A stretch of DNA of 64,000 nucleotides from DATLLJ01 sp965229885 (GCA_965229885.1 CBDDJX010000003.1:620001-684000); one strand, 5' to 3'; shown: positions 8,113 through 17,928, counted from the stretch's first letter. Notes: generated by a model not told the origin, from the sequence alone. Program-made: numbers and translations.

Positions 8113-9585
8113 TTAGTCGTTGTCTTCGGCATCCGTCCGCGGCGCGCGGCGGGCCGCGGGCTTTCGTGGGGCGGCGGCCGCTTTGCGGGTGCCTCGCGGC
8201 GCCGACAACCCGACACGGGACGGCTGCGCTCTGGGCCTTCTCGGCCTGGCATTGGCGCGACCCAGCAGCTCCGCCGTCGTATCGACCGGAATGCGTTCGA
8301 GCTGTTCGTGTTCAGGCCCGGCCTCCATCCGCTCGGCGGGCTCGATCGTGACCGCCTGAAATTCAGCCAGTTCTCTCGGTGTCTCAGCCTGCGGCAGGTC
8401 CGTGCGCTGAAGCGCCTGACCCGGGAAGACGCGCAATCCGCCGCGTCGATCGCGCTCGACGCGCAGGAGTCCTTCTTTCTGGCACGCTCGCAGTAAGTCC
8501 ATCAACCCGCCGAAGCCGTACTGGCGTTCGTCAAAACCGCTCGGCCCGACGGGCCAGACGGACCCGCCAGGCGCTCCGTCGCCGTTGGCTCCGACGTTGC
8601 CGTCGCCGCGATACGCCCGGAGGAGCCGCTTGACGTTGCGCACATACATCGGCCATCGCGCGGTCGTCGCGTTCTTGAGAATCTCGCCCGCGACCCTGAC
8701 ACCGTCGGCATTCGTGCCCACCTGCGGGCCGGCTGGCGGATCGATGTGTGCCGCCGGTTCGACCGGCCGTGCCGTCGACGTCTCTGCGGACACTGGCTCG
8801 GCCGGCTCGCCTTCGACCGAACAGCCCTCGTCCAGCTCGACCATCACGCTTCGGCCGGAGTGCCTCATCTGTACCAGTCCCGCCTGAGCGAGCTTCTCGA
8901 CGAAGTCGAGGAACGACGACGCGCCATAGTTGCGCTCCGAGAACGTGGAGTCGAGTTGAAGCAGCGTACTCTTGAGCAATCCGGTCTGCGGCGACACTTC
9001 GCGGTCGGACAGAATCTTGAGCGCGCGGCGGACGATCGGGAAGGCGTGCGAGATGGGCGCGATCGCTGTCGTGACGACCGGCTGATCGGCCCGGACGGCC
9101 GCGGGTCTCTTGCTCCGATTCAGATTCTCGTACGCGATGAACTCGTGGCAGTTCCGCTGCAGGATCATGCTGGTGAAGGCGCGGCCGCCGACGACCAAGA
9201 CCTTCTTGTCGTACTGTTTGAGTTTCTCGACGAGCGAGAGGAAATCGCTGTCGCCCCCGACAATCACGTAGGCGTTGATGTGCTGGTGCGTAAACACCAT
9301 TTCGAGCGCATCGAGCGCCAGATTGATATCGGCGCCGTTCTTGTCGCCGCCGGGGGTGAGGTTGCGCTGCACGAGCCGGATGGCATGCTGCGTCAGATAC
9401 CGGCTGTATTCGCCGGCCCGGGTCCAGTCCGCGTAGGCAATCTTGGTGACGACCTCTCCGCGTTCCTTGATGCCGTCGAGCACGATGCCGACGTCGAAAT
9501 GTTCGTTGAGTGTGCTCTTGACGCCGATCTCGATGTTGTCGAAGTCGATGAATACCGCGATATTGAGACGATCCTGATGAGACAA
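8113..9585 (-). CDS. NYN-domain ribonuclease-like protein with two LOTUS/OST-HTH domains
   Basis: Likely RNA-binding, possibly RNA-cleaving protein. Residues about 1-150 form a NYN (PIN-like, LabA/DUF88) domain with the acidic residues expected for metal binding: FIDFDNIEIG, GADINLALDAL and VIVGGDSDFLSLVEKLKQY. Residues about 170-250 resemble a LOTUS/OST-HTH winged helix (LLQLDSTFSERNYGASSFLDF), and a second weaker copy lies at about 300-390 (FDERQYGFGGLMDLL). The last 60 residues are Arg/Ala/Pro-rich and basic, suited to nucleic-acid contact. The architecture parallels bacterial NYN-LOTUS proteins and, more distantly, animal MARF1. Length 490. It sits between parE and parC on the same strand, 123 bp beyond the parC stop. 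The substrate is unknown. Confidence 0.85.
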   Translation of the reverse strand: MSHQDRLNIAVFIDFDNIEIGVKSTLNEHFDVGIVLDGIKERGEVVTKIAYADWTRAGEYSRYLTQHAIRLVQRNLTPGGDKNGADINLALDALEMVFTHQHINAYVIVGGDSDFLSLVEKLKQYDKKVLVVGGRAFTSMILQRNCHEFIAYENLNRSKRPAAVRADQPVVTTAIAPISHAFPIVRRALKILSDREVSPQTGLLKSTLLQLDSTFSERNYGASSFLDFVEKLAQAGLVQMRHSGRSVMVELDEGCSVEGEPAEPVSAETSTARPVEPAAHIDPPAGPQVGTNADGVRVAGEILKNATTARWPMYVRNVKRLLRAYRGDGNVGANGDGAPGGSVWPVGPSGFDERQYGFGGLMDLLRACQKEGLLRVERDRRGGLRVFPGQALQRTDLPQAETPRELAEFQAVTIEPAERMEAGPEHEQLERIPVDTTAELLGRANARPRRPRAQPSRVGLSAPRGTRKAAAAPRKPAARRAPRTDAEDND

Positions 9586-9708
9586 AACGTGTTCCCTGGC
9601 GAAAATGCCGTGAATGCGAATCCAAACCTTCGAGCGACAGCAGCTAGAGTTGTTCCAGCCGAGTCCTTCGCAGCGCTCGCGTCGAGCAGCGTCAGGCGAC
9701 GTGCCACC

Positions 9709-12183
9709 CTATTCTACTCCGGATAGCGCCGCCGGGGCGTCCGGCGTCGGCCAGATCACCCGGGTGAACTGGCCGCGCTGCAGCAGCTCGCGTCCCTTGC
9801 CGCCGCGCCCCTTAACGTCGTATTTGGCGGTGCTAATCGCCTGTTCGGCGCCGCGCGTGGTTTCCACCGTCAGCCAATCGCGGTCGCCCGACGACGCGAT
9901 GAAGCCCAGAACGCGGTCGTCGTCGCCCAATTTAATGAGGATGACGCCTCTGCCAGGGCCAGACAGGAAATTCACCTCCCCGGCCTTACAGAGGAGGCCG
10001 CGTCCTTGTGCGGTTGCCGCGATCAGCACTTCGCCGCCGGCAAGCTTCGCGACGCCGACCACTTCAGCACCTTTGGACGGCCGGGCGAAGCGGCGGCCGG
10101 CACGCGTGCTCGGCTCGACGAGCGGCTCGAGGCTGAAGCGCAGGCTGTAGCCGTCGCTCGTGACGGCGACGCCGTGAGCTTCTTCACGACTCGCGGGGCC
10201 CGTGCCCCGCCGGCTCGAAGACCTCGGCCTCGAGCGTGGACTCTCGGCCTGGAGTGCCGCAGCCTTCAGCGGACCGGTCGCGCGCGGATCGAGGCTGAGC
10301 GCCCCGACGATCTTCTCGCCGTCCTTCAGCTTGAAGAGCCGCTGAATCGGCTCTCCGTAGCCGGTGGACGCCGGCACGTCGATGATGCGGGCCGTGTACG
10401 CGACGCCGAAATTGGTGAGGAACGCGCACGTCGCGCGCGTGCTACCGGCAAAGGCCGCCAGCACCGCGTCGCCCTCCCGCAGCCGCGTCGTCGACAGGTC
10501 CTTCACGTCCTTCTGCCGTTTCACCCATCCGTCCCTCGACACGATCACGACGGTGTCCTCTTCGACGATGAAGTCGTGGGCGGTGTATTCCGGCTCGCCA
10601 GTGTCGCTCTCGATGCGCGTCCGGCGTGTGTCGATCTTCGGGCCGCCGTACTTCTGCTGGATCTCCTCGAGCTCGGTGCGGACCATTCTCCAGCGGCTGT
10701 CGTCGTTTTTCAGCAGCGTGCCGATCTGCCGCGCGCGCTTGCGCTTCTCTTCCAGCTCGTTCCTGATGATAAGGATTTCCAGCCTGGCCAGCCGGTAAAT
10801 CTTCAGCTCGAGGATCGCGTCGGCCTGCTCGGCGTCGAGGCCAAACCGTTTCATGATCTTCTCAGCCGAGTCGGCTTTCCCGTCCGATTTGCGGATGATG
10901 CGGATGATTTCGTCGAGCGCGTCGAAGACCTGCTCGAAGCCCTCGAGGATGTGCACGCGCTTCTTGAGGGCGGCGAGCTCGTGCTCGAGCCGCCTGGTGA
11001 CGACCTCGAGACGGAAGAGCAGGAAGTGCCTGAGGATGGTCTTCAGATCAAGGCGCGCCGGCCGCCCGACCTCGGCGTTGTCGGTCGGCTCGAGGCACGT
11101 GAGGTTGACGGCGAAATTGACCTGCAGCGGCGTGTGCCTGAAGAGATAGGCCATCACCATCTTCTCGTCGGCATCCTTCTTCATTTCGATCGCGATCCGC
11201 ACGTCCTCGGTTGAGAGATCCTTCACATCGAGGAGCGGCGGCAGCTTGCGGCTGATGACCACTTCCGCGATTCGCTCGACGAGCTGCGACTTGTTCACGG
11301 TGTACGGAATGCTGTCGATGTAGATGATCTTCGTCGTTCGCGTATCCGGGCCGACGTCCCAGGTGCCCCGCAGGCGAATCGATCCCGAGCCCGTCTTGTA
11401 TATCTCTTTCAGCTCTTCCTGCGAATTGAGGATCTGCCCGCCGGTCGGGAAGTCCGGCCCTTTGACGTACCGGCACAGCTGCGCGTTGCTGATCTCGTCG
11501 TTGTCGAGCAGCTTGCCGAGCGCGGTGCAGACCTCGCCGAGGTTGTGCGGTGGAATGTTCGTCGCCATGCCGACGGCGATCCCGGTCGCGCCGTTGATCA
11601 GGAGGTTCGGCAGCCGCGCCGGCAGCACGACCGGCTCGGTTTTCGTCCCATCGTAATTCGGCCGGAAGGGCACCGTGTCCTGGTCGATCTCGGTCAGCAT
11701 CTCGTCGCTGATGCGCGCGAGCCGGCACTCGGTGTACCGCATGGCCGCGGCGCTGTCGCCATCGAGCGAGCCGAAGTTGCCGGAGCCGTCGACCAGCGGA
11801 TAGCGCAGCGAAAAGGACTGCGCCATCCGCACGAGCGTCTCGTAGAGCGCCGCGTCGCCGTGCGGATGATAGCTACCCATGACGTCGCCGACGACCTTCG
11901 CGCACTTCCTGTGCCTGACGTCTGCGGTCAGGTTCTGCTGCCACATGGTGTAGAGGATGCGGCGCTGGACCGGCTTCAGGCCGTCGCGGACATCGGGCAG
12001 CGCGCGCGCGGTAATGACCGACAGCGCGTAATTGAGGTAGCGCGATTGCGCCGCCTCGTGGAGCGCGACGTTTTCCGTCGTGCCGGCGCCGCTGCCGCCG
12101 CCGCGCGCGCCTGGGGCTTCCGGAACCGGAGCCGTTTCAAGATTGTCGAACAGTGATTGGTCGCGAGGTGTGCGTTTGGCCAT
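9709..12183 (-). CDS. parC: DNA topoisomerase IV subunit A (type IIA, cleavage subunit)
   Basis: DNA-breaking subunit pairing with ParE. The winged-helix/tower core has SRYLNYALSVITARALPDVRDG, VVGDVMGSYHPHGDAALYE and AAMRYTECRL, whose Tyr is the DNA-linking residue. The quinolone-region residues read S-Y-H-P-H-G-D. A coiled-coil (about 430-500) and a C-terminal beta-pinwheel follow. The last blade contains KGRGGKG, a degenerate GyrA-box, so the protein is of the ParC/GyrA border type common outside Proteobacteria; pairing with the ParE-like gene supports topoisomerase IV. Product 824 residues from ATG 12181-12183. The frame stays open to 12228 but that would read through the glnN terminator hairpin, so I reject the longer form. 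No clear Shine-Dalgarno precedes the ATG. Confidence 0.9.
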   Translation of the reverse strand: MAKRTPRDQSLFDNLETAPVPEAPGARGGGSGAGTTENVALHEAAQSRYLNYALSVITARALPDVRDGLKPVQRRILYTMWQQNLTADVRHRKCAKVVGDVMGSYHPHGDAALYETLVRMAQSFSLRYPLVDGSGNFGSLDGDSAAAMRYTECRLARISDEMLTEIDQDTVPFRPNYDGTKTEPVVLPARLPNLLINGATGIAVGMATNIPPHNLGEVCTALGKLLDNDEISNAQLCRYVKGPDFPTGGQILNSQEELKEIYKTGSGSIRLRGTWDVGPDTRTTKIIYIDSIPYTVNKSQLVERIAEVVISRKLPPLLDVKDLSTEDVRIAIEMKKDADEKMVMAYLFRHTPLQVNFAVNLTCLEPTDNAEVGRPARLDLKTILRHFLLFRLEVVTRRLEHELAALKKRVHILEGFEQVFDALDEIIRIIRKSDGKADSAEKIMKRFGLDAEQADAILELKIYRLARLEILIIRNELEEKRKRARQIGTLLKNDDSRWRMVRTELEEIQQKYGGPKIDTRRTRIESDTGEPEYTAHDFIVEEDTVVIVSRDGWVKRQKDVKDLSTTRLREGDAVLAAFAGSTRATCAFLTNFGVAYTARIIDVPASTGYGEPIQRLFKLKDGEKIVGALSLDPRATGPLKAAALQAESPRSRPRSSSRRGTGPASREEAHGVAVTSDGYSLRFSLEPLVEPSTRAGRRFARPSKGAEVVGVAKLAGGEVLIAATAQGRGLLCKAGEVNFLSGPGRGVILIKLGDDDRVLGFIASSGDRDWLTVETTRGAEQAISTAKYDVKGRGGKGRELLQRGQFTRVIWPTPDAPAALSGVE

Positions 12184-12190
12184 GGGACAA

Positions 12191-12220
12191 AGAAAAGGGC
12201 GCGGCAATTGTACCGCGCCC
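12191..12220 (-). terminator. Rho-independent terminator of glnN
   Basis: An 8-bp perfect GC stem (GGGCGCGG at 12197-12204 pairing with CCGCGCCC at 12213-12220) with an 8-base loop is followed, on the minus strand, by TTTTCT. It lies 24 bp after the glnN stop and only 7 bp before the parC start codon. A parC transcript started upstream would include this hairpin at its ribosome-binding region. Confidence 0.8.
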
Positions 12221-12244
12221 TGGACCAACGACGACTTCCGGATG

Positions 12245-14425
12245 CTACTTGATGAAGAGCATCTCGCGGTACGTCGCGAGCGGCCAGAGATCGTGCGGCA
12301 TCATCAACTCCAGTTCGTCCACGACTTCGCGCAAGGTGTCCATGGCCGGCCGGACGACGTCACGGAAGTATTTCGCGTGCTTTTCCGCCGAACCATGACC
12401 CTCGTGCGCGAGCGCGTGCTCGAGCTTGTCGGAGCGCTTCTTCGCCCCGTCGATCGTCTTCGTCAGTCGAATGAGCACGTTCTTGCCTTCGACCGACTTG
12501 CTTCCTGCCTGCTTCACGGCGGAAACGCTCGTGGCGACCTGACGCTGGTATTCGAAGGCCGCCGGCAGAATGTACCGGTTGGTCATGAGCACCATCAGCT
12601 GGCCTTCGACATTGATGGTCTTGTTGAACTGCTCGAGCATGATCTCGTAGCGCGCGTGCAGCTCCCGTTCGTTCAGCACCTTGTATTTTTGGAAGAGGCC
12701 GATCACCTCTTTCGTGACGAGCTGCGGAAGCGCGTCGACGGTGTTCTTCAGGTTCAGGAGGCCGCGCTTCTCGGCTTCTTTTTCCCACTCCTTCGCGTAG
12801 TTGTTGCCGTTGAAGATGATCCGCTTGTTCTCTTTGATCACTTTCGGCAGGAGCTCGCCCACCGCCTTCTCGATCGCCTTGCCGCCCTTCATCAACTTCT
12901 CGAGCTCGGTCGCCATGTCGTCGAGCGACTCGGTGACGGCTATGTTGAGCGCGATGTTCGGATACGCGATGCTCTGGCCAGACGACACCGCACGGAACTC
13001 GAACTTGTTCCCCGTGAACGCGAACGGGCTCGTCCGGTTCCGGTCGCCGGCGTCGCGCGGCAGCTTCGGCAGCACCAGCACGCCGGTGTCGAGGTGGCCG
13101 CCCTGCTTGGTGGACCTGGCGCCGCCCTTCTCGATCTGCTCGAAAATGTCGGTCAGCATGTCGCCGAGGAAGATCGACAGGATCGCCGGCGGCGCTTCGT
13201 TGGCGCCCAGCCGGTGATCGTTGCCTGCGCTGGCGATGCTGGCGCGCAGCAGGCCCTGCCACCTGTGGACCGCGCGGAGCACCGCCGTGCAGAAAACGAG
13301 GAACTGCAGGTTGTCGTGCGTGTTCGCGCCGGGGCTGAGCAGGTTGTGCCCCCCGTCGTCGCTCATCGACCAGTTGAGGTGCTTGCCCGATCCGTTGACG
13401 CCGGCGAACGGCTTCTCGTGCAGCAGGCACGCCAGGCCGTACTTCGGCGCGGTCCGCTTCATCGTCTCCATCGTCATCATCTGATGATCGGTGGCGAGAT
13501 TCGCGCTCTCGAACACGGGAGCGATTTCGTACTGGCTTGGGGCCACTTCGTTGTGCCGGGTCTTCACCGGCACGCCGACCTTGTAGAGCTCGGTCTCGAC
13601 GTCCGACATGAACGTCATCGCCCGGTCGGCGATCGCGCCGAAGTACTGATCCTCGAGCTCCTGCCCCTTCGGCGGCTTGGCGCCGAACAGCGTGCGGCCG
13701 GCGTTGATGAGATCCGGACGCGACAGATAGAAGTAATGATCGATCAGGAAATATTCCTGCTCGGGCCCGCAGGTCGTGATGACGCGCGTCGCGGTCGAAC
13801 CGAACAGCTTCAGCACGCGGACCGCCTGCTTGGAGAGCGCCTCCATCGAGCGCAGCAGCGGCGTCTTCTTGTCGAGCGTCTCACCGGTCCAGCTCACGAA
13901 GGCCGTCGGGATCACTAGCGTGACAGCGTTGCCGCCGTACAGCAGCCAGGGCGGGCTCGTCGGATCCCACGCGGTGTAGCCGCGCGCCTCGAAGGTTGAC
14001 CGCATGCCGCCCGACGGGAAACTCGACGCGTCGGGCTCGCCCTGTATCAACTCCTTGCCCGAGAACTCGAGGACCGCTCTGCCGTCGCCGGTCGGGGACA
14101 GGAACGAATCGTGCTTCTCGGCGGTGATGCCGGTGAGGGGCTGGAACCAGTGCGCGTAGTGCGTCGCGCCATGCTCGACGGCCCACTCTTTCATCGTCCG
14201 CGCCACTTCGTCCGCGACCGACAGATCGAGGGTTTCGCCCTGAACGATCGTCCGTCTCAGCGCGTGGTACACCGGCTTCGACAGCCGCGCCACCTGCACC
14301 TCGTCGCTGAACACCAGGCTGCCGAACGATCCCGCGTTCGCACCGATCGGGCGCGCTTCCTTTGCTGCGGCGACTGACCAGTCGCGGATCGCGCTGATCG
14401 CTGCGCCGAACACTGCAGAACCCAT
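12245..14425 (-). CDS. glnN: Glutamine synthetase type III
   Basis: Makes glutamine from glutamate, ammonia and ATP; central to nitrogen assimilation in the cytoplasm. The 726-residue length and the early motifs (WFQPLTGITAEKHDSFL, FSGKELIQGEPDASSFPSGG) are those of the GSIII family found in Bacteroidetes, cyanobacteria and Acidobacteria, not of the ~470-residue GSI. Later motifs include GPEQEYFLIDHYFY (Glu metal ligands), KTRHNEVAPSQYEIAP and NGSGKHLNWSM. I choose ATG 14423-14425, preceded by GGGAG at 8 bases; the open frame runs on to 14512 without support. A strong terminator follows the stop. The gene is monocistronic between parC and a Nudix gene. Confidence 0.93.
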   Translation of the reverse strand: MGSAVFGAAISAIRDWSVAAAKEARPIGANAGSFGSLVFSDEVQVARLSKPVYHALRRTIVQGETLDLSVADEVARTMKEWAVEHGATHYAHWFQPLTGITAEKHDSFLSPTGDGRAVLEFSGKELIQGEPDASSFPSGGMRSTFEARGYTAWDPTSPPWLLYGGNAVTLVIPTAFVSWTGETLDKKTPLLRSMEALSKQAVRVLKLFGSTATRVITTCGPEQEYFLIDHYFYLSRPDLINAGRTLFGAKPPKGQELEDQYFGAIADRAMTFMSDVETELYKVGVPVKTRHNEVAPSQYEIAPVFESANLATDHQMMTMETMKRTAPKYGLACLLHEKPFAGVNGSGKHLNWSMSDDGGHNLLSPGANTHDNLQFLVFCTAVLRAVHRWQGLLRASIASAGNDHRLGANEAPPAILSIFLGDMLTDIFEQIEKGGARSTKQGGHLDTGVLVLPKLPRDAGDRNRTSPFAFTGNKFEFRAVSSGQSIAYPNIALNIAVTESLDDMATELEKLMKGGKAIEKAVGELLPKVIKENKRIIFNGNNYAKEWEKEAEKRGLLNLKNTVDALPQLVTKEVIGLFQKYKVLNERELHARYEIMLEQFNKTINVEGQLMVLMTNRYILPAAFEYQRQVATSVSAVKQAGSKSVEGKNVLIRLTKTIDGAKKRSDKLEHALAHEGHGSAEKHAKYFRDVVRPAMDTLREVVDELELMMPHDLWPLATYREMLFIK

Positions 14426-14521
14426 GACATCGCTCCCTTTGTTGGTGAGGAAATCCGAAGGACAGAGAGAAGCCGAATTATGTGCAGATCCTGCGCACCC
14501 GCGCAACAGCAAGAGAGACGC

Positions 14522-15154
14522 CTACCGCTGAGGATCCCAATCGAGGAGGACCAGGAACTCCGCGAGCACCATCGCGGTTGCGCCCCAGATTTCGAACCGG
14601 CCTGCCCGCAGGGCGGGGACGACAATCCGCCGCCCGTCGCGTTCCCGCTCCGTCGTGGCCAGTTGCCGTTGATCCAGGAGGTCGTTGACGGCCACTTCGA
14701 GAATGGCGGCGACTTCGCCGTCTGCCGCCTTCAGCTCCGGCCGCCCGTCCATCGTCGCCACAACGGGATGCAGGCGGAAACCGCTGATCGGAATGTCGAG
14801 CGGCGTCAGCGGCCCCAGCACACGTGCCTCCGCGGTCGGCAGTCCCACCTCCTCGTGCGCTTCGCGCAGCGCCGCCTGCGCGAACGTTTCGCCCGGTTCG
14901 ACGCGGCCGCCAGGGAGCGATACCTGTCCGCCGTGCCGTCCGAGCGCGCCCGCGCGAAGCGTGAGCACGATGTGCGGACGCCCGGCGACGGAATACACCA
15001 GCAGCAGACCGGCCGCGTCGCGGATGCTGGCGCGACCAAATCCTTCGGGCCACGGACGACGCGGCTGCGGCGCAAGTAGCGCCTGGGCCGCCGCGCCGGG
15101 AAGGGGCCCCTGGAGCGCGACCTCGAGCCGACGGACGAGCGCCTCAAAATGCAC
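14522..15154 (-). CDS. Nudix hydrolase, CoA pyrophosphatase-like
   Basis: Predicted to split nucleoside-diphosphate-linked compounds, probably CoA into phosphopantetheine and 3',5'-ADP. The Nudix box GGRVEPGETFAQAALREAHEEVGL (about residues 80-103) keeps the G-x5-E-x7-RE-x2-EE-x-G pattern. It is preceded by LGRHGGQVSLPGG, the extra motif (GQxSLPGG) of the CoA pyrophosphatase subgroup. Length 210, ATG start. It is followed 97 bp later by the glnN start on the same strand. The exact substrate is inferred from the extra motif only. Confidence 0.87.
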   Translation of the reverse strand: MHFEALVRRLEVALQGPLPGAAAQALLAPQPRRPWPEGFGRASIRDAAGLLLVYSVAGRPHIVLTLRAGALGRHGGQVSLPGGRVEPGETFAQAALREAHEEVGLPTAEARVLGPLTPLDIPISGFRLHPVVATMDGRPELKAADGEVAAILEVAVNDLLDQRQLATTERERDGRRIVVPALRAGRFEIWGATAMVLAEFLVLLDWDPQR

Positions 15155-15351
15155 GAATACACCAATGCCGGAACGCCCTGGCTTGCCCAGCCGCAGCGTG
15201 CCGCAGCCGGCGGCCAGCCCTAGAACCAGGGATCGGGACCGCGATCCGAAAAATTGGAGAATCGTGTTTCACACGAAAAAAGGTTTGAACGGGACGCCGC
15301 TTCCCTGTCATCGGTCTTCATTAGAATGGCACGGTCAGACTGGAGTGCGCT

Positions 15352-17928
15352 ATGACTCTCCTCGATCGATTCCGCGCACAACCTCCCCAGAAGCATGCGG
15401 ACCCCGCCGTCCGCCTGGCCTACGTACAGGACATCCCAATCGACGACCGCAACCTGCTCGCCGAGATTGCCCGGGACGATCTGGATGCTCGAGTGCGACG
15501 CGCGGCAGTGGCCAAGCTGATGGATCCGTCCGCGCTGGCGGCGATCGTCGAGGCCGATCCCGATCCGGGCGTGCGGGACGAGGCACTGACGATGCTGCAC
15601 GATATCGCGCTCGACGCGTTTGAGGGCATCGCGGAAGCGGAAAGCCTCGCTGCGGTCGAGGCGCTTTCCGATGCGCGAATGCTCGCGGCGGTGGCGAAGA
15701 CGGCGCTTCGCGAAGAGGTGGCGCTCGGCGCGCTCGGCCGCGTGGACGAGGCGCACGCTCTCGGGTCGATCGCCAGGCACGCCCGGCTCGAACCGATCCG
15801 ACTCGCCGCGCTGGCGGCGCTGGAGGATCGGGGGGAGATCGTCAGCGTAGCGCTCAACAGCGACTTCAAGGACACGGGTGTTGCCGCGGTCGAGCGGCTC
15901 GACGATCGCGGAGATCTCGAGCAGGTCGCCACGCGCGGGAGGAACAAGAACGCGGCGAAACGCGCGCGCGCGATTCTGCGCGAGAGGGACGAGCGCGCCG
16001 GGGCCGAAGCGGCCTCCCAGGCGCTTGCATCCGCGCCGGCCGCGGTCCCGCGTGAAGAGCCTGCGGAGGAAGCCGGCGCCGAGGATCTGGCGCGGCGGCG
16101 CGAGGAGGCGGTACGGCGCGCGGTCGAAGCGGCAGAGGAAGCCGCGCGTCTCCGGGCCGAACAGGACGCGCAGGCCGCGCGGCAGCGCGAGGAAGAGCAG
16201 GCGCGCGAGCAGCAGCGGCTCGAGGCGCAGGCTGCGGAGGAGCGCCGCCGCCAGGAACGTCAGGCGCGTCAGGAAGAGCACGCGGCGCAGGCGCGCCAAC
16301 GGCAGGTGGAACGCGCCGAAGCGCAGGCGCGCGAGACGCGCGCGCGGCAGGAGGCCCTGACCCGGCTGGCGCAGCTGGCCGCGCGGGTTGAGCCATGCGC
16401 CGCCACAGCGGACCTGACCGACATCACCCTCAAGGCCGGGGAGCGCGCGCTCGGTGACGTGCGCGCCGCGCTCGCCGATCTGCCGCCGCTGCCATCGAAG
16501 CGCGAGCACGACGAGATCGCCGGGCGGCTCAAGAACGTTCAGACTTCGCTGACGGCAAAGGTCCGGGAACTGCGTGAGCTGACGGAATGGCAGCGCTGGG
16601 CGAACCTCGGGGTTCAGGAGCAGCTGTGCGCGAAGATGGAGGCCCTCAGCTCGCTCGACGATCCCCTGGAGATTGCGCGCCAGGTCCAGGCGCTGCAGGC
16701 GCAGTGGCGCGAGGCGAGCGATGTGCCGCGCGCGCAGGGCCACCCGTTGTGGCAGCGGTTCAAGGCGGCGCACGACGTCGTGTGGGCCCGCGCGGCCGCG
16801 CACTTTGCGGCGGAGCACCAGGCCCGCGCGGAGAATCTTGCCGGAAAGATCGCGCTCTGCGAGAAGGCCGAGGCGCTGGCCGATTCCACCAGCTGGATTC
16901 AGACCGCCGACGCGATCAAACGACTGCAGCTCGAATGGAAGGCGGTCGGCGTGGTCACGCGCGGCCAGGAGAAGATGATCTGGGAGCGGTTCCACAGCGC
17001 ATGCGACCGCTTCTTCACGCGCCGGCAGGCGGACCTCGCCGAACACAAGAAGCGGTGGGCCGAGAACATGGCGAAAAGGGAAGCGCTGTGTGTGCAGGTC
17101 GAGGCGCTCGCCGATTCAACCGATTGGGACGCTGCCGCTTCAGAAATCAGACGCCTGCAGAACGAATGGAAGACGATCGGGCCGGTCAAGAAGAGCCGGT
17201 CGGAGGCCGTCTGGCAGCGATTCCGCAGCGGGTGCGATCGCTTCTTCACGCGCTACGCGCAGCGTCACGAAATTGCCCGCGGCGAGCGCGTGGCCGCGCG
17301 GGAAGCGATCTGCGCCGAGCTCGAGTCGCTGGCGCCGTCGCCGGTCGATGAAACGGGCGTCGTGTCCGACTTACCTGGCCTGAGCGAAGTCGAAGGCAGC
17401 CGGGCCCCGCAAGAGTTATTGAGCGAGGTGCGCGCGCTCCGTGCACGATGGCAGCAGGAAATCGCCGCACGTGGCGTGGATCACGAGCGGGCGGCCGCGC
17501 TCGACCGGCGCTTCGCTGCCGCGTTTGCGAACGTGGTAGCGGCCGCCCCCGCCGCGTTTGCGGGCAGCGATCTCGATCCCGACGCCAATCGCAAGCGGAT
17601 GGAGACGCTGGTCAAGCGCGTGGAGGGTCTCGCGGGTCCCGGCCGCACGCCGACGAGCGACGCGGCGCTGTCTCCCACGACGAGAGCCGCGGCGATGTTG
17701 AGGGAAGCGCTCGCGGCGAACACGATCGGCGGCAAGGTCGACGAGGAGAGCCGGATGCGCGCCGCCGCCGAAGAGGTCCGTCAGGCGCAGGCGAGCTGGG
17801 CCCGCATCGGTCCGGTGCCGGACGATGTCCGGCGTGCGCTCAGCGATCGATTCGCGCGCGCGTGCCGGCGGGTCACCGAGCGGGCGGGAGGGGCTGGAAC
17901 GGCAGGAGGCGTCCGCCCTGCTAGTTGA
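15352..17928 (+). CDS. DUF349 repeat protein with HEAT-like N-terminus
   Basis: Cytoplasmic protein of unknown biochemical role. Residues about 1-200 look like HEAT-type helical repeats (RVRRAAVAKLMD, VRDEALTMLHD). Residues about 240-340 are an Ala/Arg/Glu/Gln-rich predicted coiled coil. Residues about 390-640 hold three to four DUF349 repeats, visible as W-x2-IGPV-x8-W-x-RF-x4-D-x-FF (for example WKTIGPVKKSRSEAVWQRF and CDRFFTRRQADL). A degraded DUF349-like segment closes the protein (ASWARIGPVPDDVRRALSDRF). Length 858. It is convergent with the FKBP gene and overlaps its stop by 8 bp. The low complexity generates long spurious frames on the other strand. DUF349 proteins have been linked to nucleic-acid-related roles in other bacteria, but none is assignable here. 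Confidence 0.85.
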   Translation: MTLLDRFRAQPPQKHADPAVRLAYVQDIPIDDRNLLAEIARDDLDARVRRAAVAKLMDPSALAAIVEADPDPGVRDEALTMLHDIALDAFEGIAEAESLAAVEALSDARMLAAVAKTALREEVALGALGRVDEAHALGSIARHARLEPIRLAALAALEDRGEIVSVALNSDFKDTGVAAVERLDDRGDLEQVATRGRNKNAAKRARAILRERDERAGAEAASQALASAPAAVPREEPAEEAGAEDLARRREEAVRRAVEAAEEAARLRAEQDAQAARQREEEQAREQQRLEAQAAEERRRQERQARQEEHAAQARQRQVERAEAQARETRARQEALTRLAQLAARVEPCAATADLTDITLKAGERALGDVRAALADLPPLPSKREHDEIAGRLKNVQTSLTAKVRELRELTEWQRWANLGVQEQLCAKMEALSSLDDPLEIARQVQALQAQWREASDVPRAQGHPLWQRFKAAHDVVWARAAAHFAAEHQARAENLAGKIALCEKAEALADSTSWIQTADAIKRLQLEWKAVGVVTRGQEKMIWERFHSACDRFFTRRQADLAEHKKRWAENMAKREALCVQVEALADSTDWDAAASEIRRLQNEWKTIGPVKKSRSEAVWQRFRSGCDRFFTRYAQRHEIARGERVAAREAICAELESLAPSPVDETGVVSDLPGLSEVEGSRAPQELLSEVRALRARWQQEIAARGVDHERAAALDRRFAAAFANVVAAAPAAFAGSDLDPDANRKRMETLVKRVEGLAGPGRTPTSDAALSPTTRAAAMLREALAANTIGGKVDEESRMRAAAEEVRQAQASWARIGPVPDDVRRALSDRFARACRRVTERAGGAGTAGGVRPAS

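Noticed and set aside
15220..17046. 608-codon minus-strand open frame with Leu/Arg-rich sequence
   Set aside because: Antisense to the DUF349 gene; low-complexity coiled-coil DNA keeps the opposite frame open. No motifs.
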